Part shown: piece after piece, positions 63,260 to 64,000 of the stretch
How positions within the stretch are numbered: position 1 is the stretch's first letter
Layout: every line of letters begins with the position of its first letter
DNA from: Pseudomonas saponiphila
GTDB taxonomy: Bacteria; Pseudomonadota; Gammaproteobacteria; Pseudomonadales; Pseudomonadaceae
Assembly: GCF_900105185.1 (NCBI RefSeq)
Contig: NZ_FNTJ01000001.1
Coordinates: 3,988,501-4,052,500, forward strand
Direction: 5' to 3'
DNA: 64,000 bases
Translations under genes and position numbers: made by a program
Notes under the pieces: generated by a model
What the model saw: the letters and a program-made list of their open reading frames with translations, nothing else
Told to the model about the DNA's origin: nothing
Database searches by the model: none

Positions 63260-64000
63260 CTATTGATACATCTGTGGGACCTCGTAACGCAGGCCATAAC
63301 GGGCATACAGCGCCTGCAGGCGACCGTCGCGGATCAGCCCTTCCAGGGCCTCCTCCACGGCATAGGCCAGCTGGCGATTGCTTTCATGCACCGCCATGCC
63401 GATCTCCCACACTTGCTTGCCCATGTTCGGGTAGGCGTTTTCCGCCAGGGCCAACTGCGGGTCAGCGGCCTGGTGCAACTGCCAGTCGATCTCGCCGCGC
63501 ATGGCCATCACCGCGTCCACCTGCCCGGCCTGCATGGCAGCGAAGGCCTGCAGCACGCTGGGGTAATGGTGGGTCTTGGCACTGAGCATGCCGTTGAACA
63601 CCGAGGTCAGGTAGAACGACGGCACGCTGTCCACCTCGACCCCGATCGGGTGCTCCTGGAACACCGCGACGCTGGCTACTGACTCCAGCCGGCGACGGTC
63701 GAATGCCACCTGCCAGCGTTCCTCCTGATAGGGGCCGAACATCACCACGTGGTCGTTGGCCAGCTCCCCCAGTTCGTTGCGCTTTTGCGCGTAGTCGTGG
63801 TCGTAGGGCACGCGCATCATCAGGTCGGCCAACTGCTGGTGGCGCAGCGGGCTGCCGCGCCAGATGTAGTCCCGCAGATCGTCGTCGAGCTTCTCTCCCG
63901 GGGGCGCCCAGATCAGTTGCAGGCGTACCCCCAGGGCCTCGGCCAGGGCTTGCGCCAGCTCGACATCGACACCCCGGGGCTGCCCCTGGTCCTGGAAGCT
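63260..64000 (-). CDS. quinoprotein-associated ABC substrate-binding protein (partial, runs off window)
   Basis: C-terminal 246 codons of a periplasmic binding protein; the 5' end is beyond base 64000. Visible segments: VDVELAQALAEALGVRLQLIW at the edge, YDHDYAQKRNELGELANDHVVMFG, GEIDWQLHQAADPQLALAENAYPN and the terminal LQALYARYGLRYEVPQMYQ. Proteins of this SBP-family-3 type are found beside PQQ-dependent dehydrogenases. It precedes the SoxYZ-like gene by 8 bp. Whether it binds a substrate for import or serves the dehydrogenase is unknown. Confidence 0.85.
   Translation of the reverse strand, partial: SFQDQGQPRGVDVELAQALAEALGVRLQLIWAPPGEKLDDDLRDYIWRGSPLRHQQLADLMMRVPYDHDYAQKRNELGELANDHVVMFGPYQEERWQVAFDRRRLESVASVAVFQEHPIGVEVDSVPSFYLTSVFNGMLSAKTHHYPSVLQAFAAMQAGQVDAVMAMRGEIDWQLHQAADPQLALAENAYPNMGKQVWEIGMAVHESNRQLAYAVEEALEGLIRDGRLQALYARYGLRYEVPQMYQ

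Overview
The window looks like a chromosomal segment of a GC-rich Pseudomonas of the P. fluorescens / protegens / chlororaphis type. This rests on codon use, the many GTAGGAGC...GCTCCTAC REP-type palindromes, an HSI-II-like type VI secretion (T6SS) cluster, a cobalamin riboswitch with a TonB-dependent receptor, and an ethanol-oxidation (exa/pqq/erc) locus. No RNA polymerase-type housekeeping marker is present, so the species is not fixed.

Layout. (1) 184-7677, plus strand: a catabolic cluster with a RpiR regulator, isochorismatase-type hydrolase, glutamine-synthetase-like ligase, N-formylglutamate amidohydrolase, APC permease and two arginine N-succinyltransferase-like proteins. (2) 7652-11578: a cobalamin riboswitch, a BtuB-like receptor, a thioredoxin-like [2Fe-2S] protein and a BtuF-like binding protein, followed by four tandem ~95-bp REPIN units. 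(3) 11953-16279: a MASE2-GGDEF diguanylate cyclase, an HglS/YdcJ (DUF1338) enzyme and a secreted FAD oxidase. (4) 16370-16923: a highly structured, probably regulatory RNA region in front of a small DUF3077-like gene.

(5) 17005-45640, minus strand: a complete-looking T6SS locus. In transcription order it is tssA-B-C-E, a PAAR/effector/immunity module, tssF-G-H(clpV), a sigma54 activator (sfa), a 46-aa lipoprotein, an FHA protein, tssJ-K-L-M, a PP2C phosphatase, a Ser/Thr kinase, vgrG, an effector and its immunity gene. Two lesions are visible. tssM is out of frame at a run of eight G exactly at its Walker A motif. The vgrG-linked effector is split by an IS1380-family element whose ends (16-bp perfect inverted repeats) and 4-bp target duplication (TTAG) can be read; removing it restores one 585-aa reading frame. 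No hcp gene is in the window.

(6) 45954-54732: small unknown genes, an AttEFGH-like ABC exporter with an AttH lipoprotein, a YniB-family protein, a VanW protein and a hybrid histidine kinase (ErcS-like). (7) 54716-64000, minus strand: ErcA alcohol dehydrogenase, pqqB, pqqA, the aldehyde dehydrogenase ExaC, the quinoprotein ethanol dehydrogenase ExaA, a metallo-beta-lactamase-fold hydrolase, a SoxYZ-like carrier and a substrate-binding protein truncated by the window end. This is periplasmic PQQ-dependent alcohol oxidation with its cofactor and sensory genes, but pqqC/D/E and a cytochrome c550 gene (exaB) are absent from where they would be expected.

The strongest leads are the two T6SS effector/immunity modules (one broken by the IS, one inserted inside the core operon), the slippery G8 in tssM, the structured leader before the DUF3077-like gene, and the riboswitch overlapped by a coding sequence extended by a repeat. 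All functional assignments come from reading motifs by eye; no database search was run.
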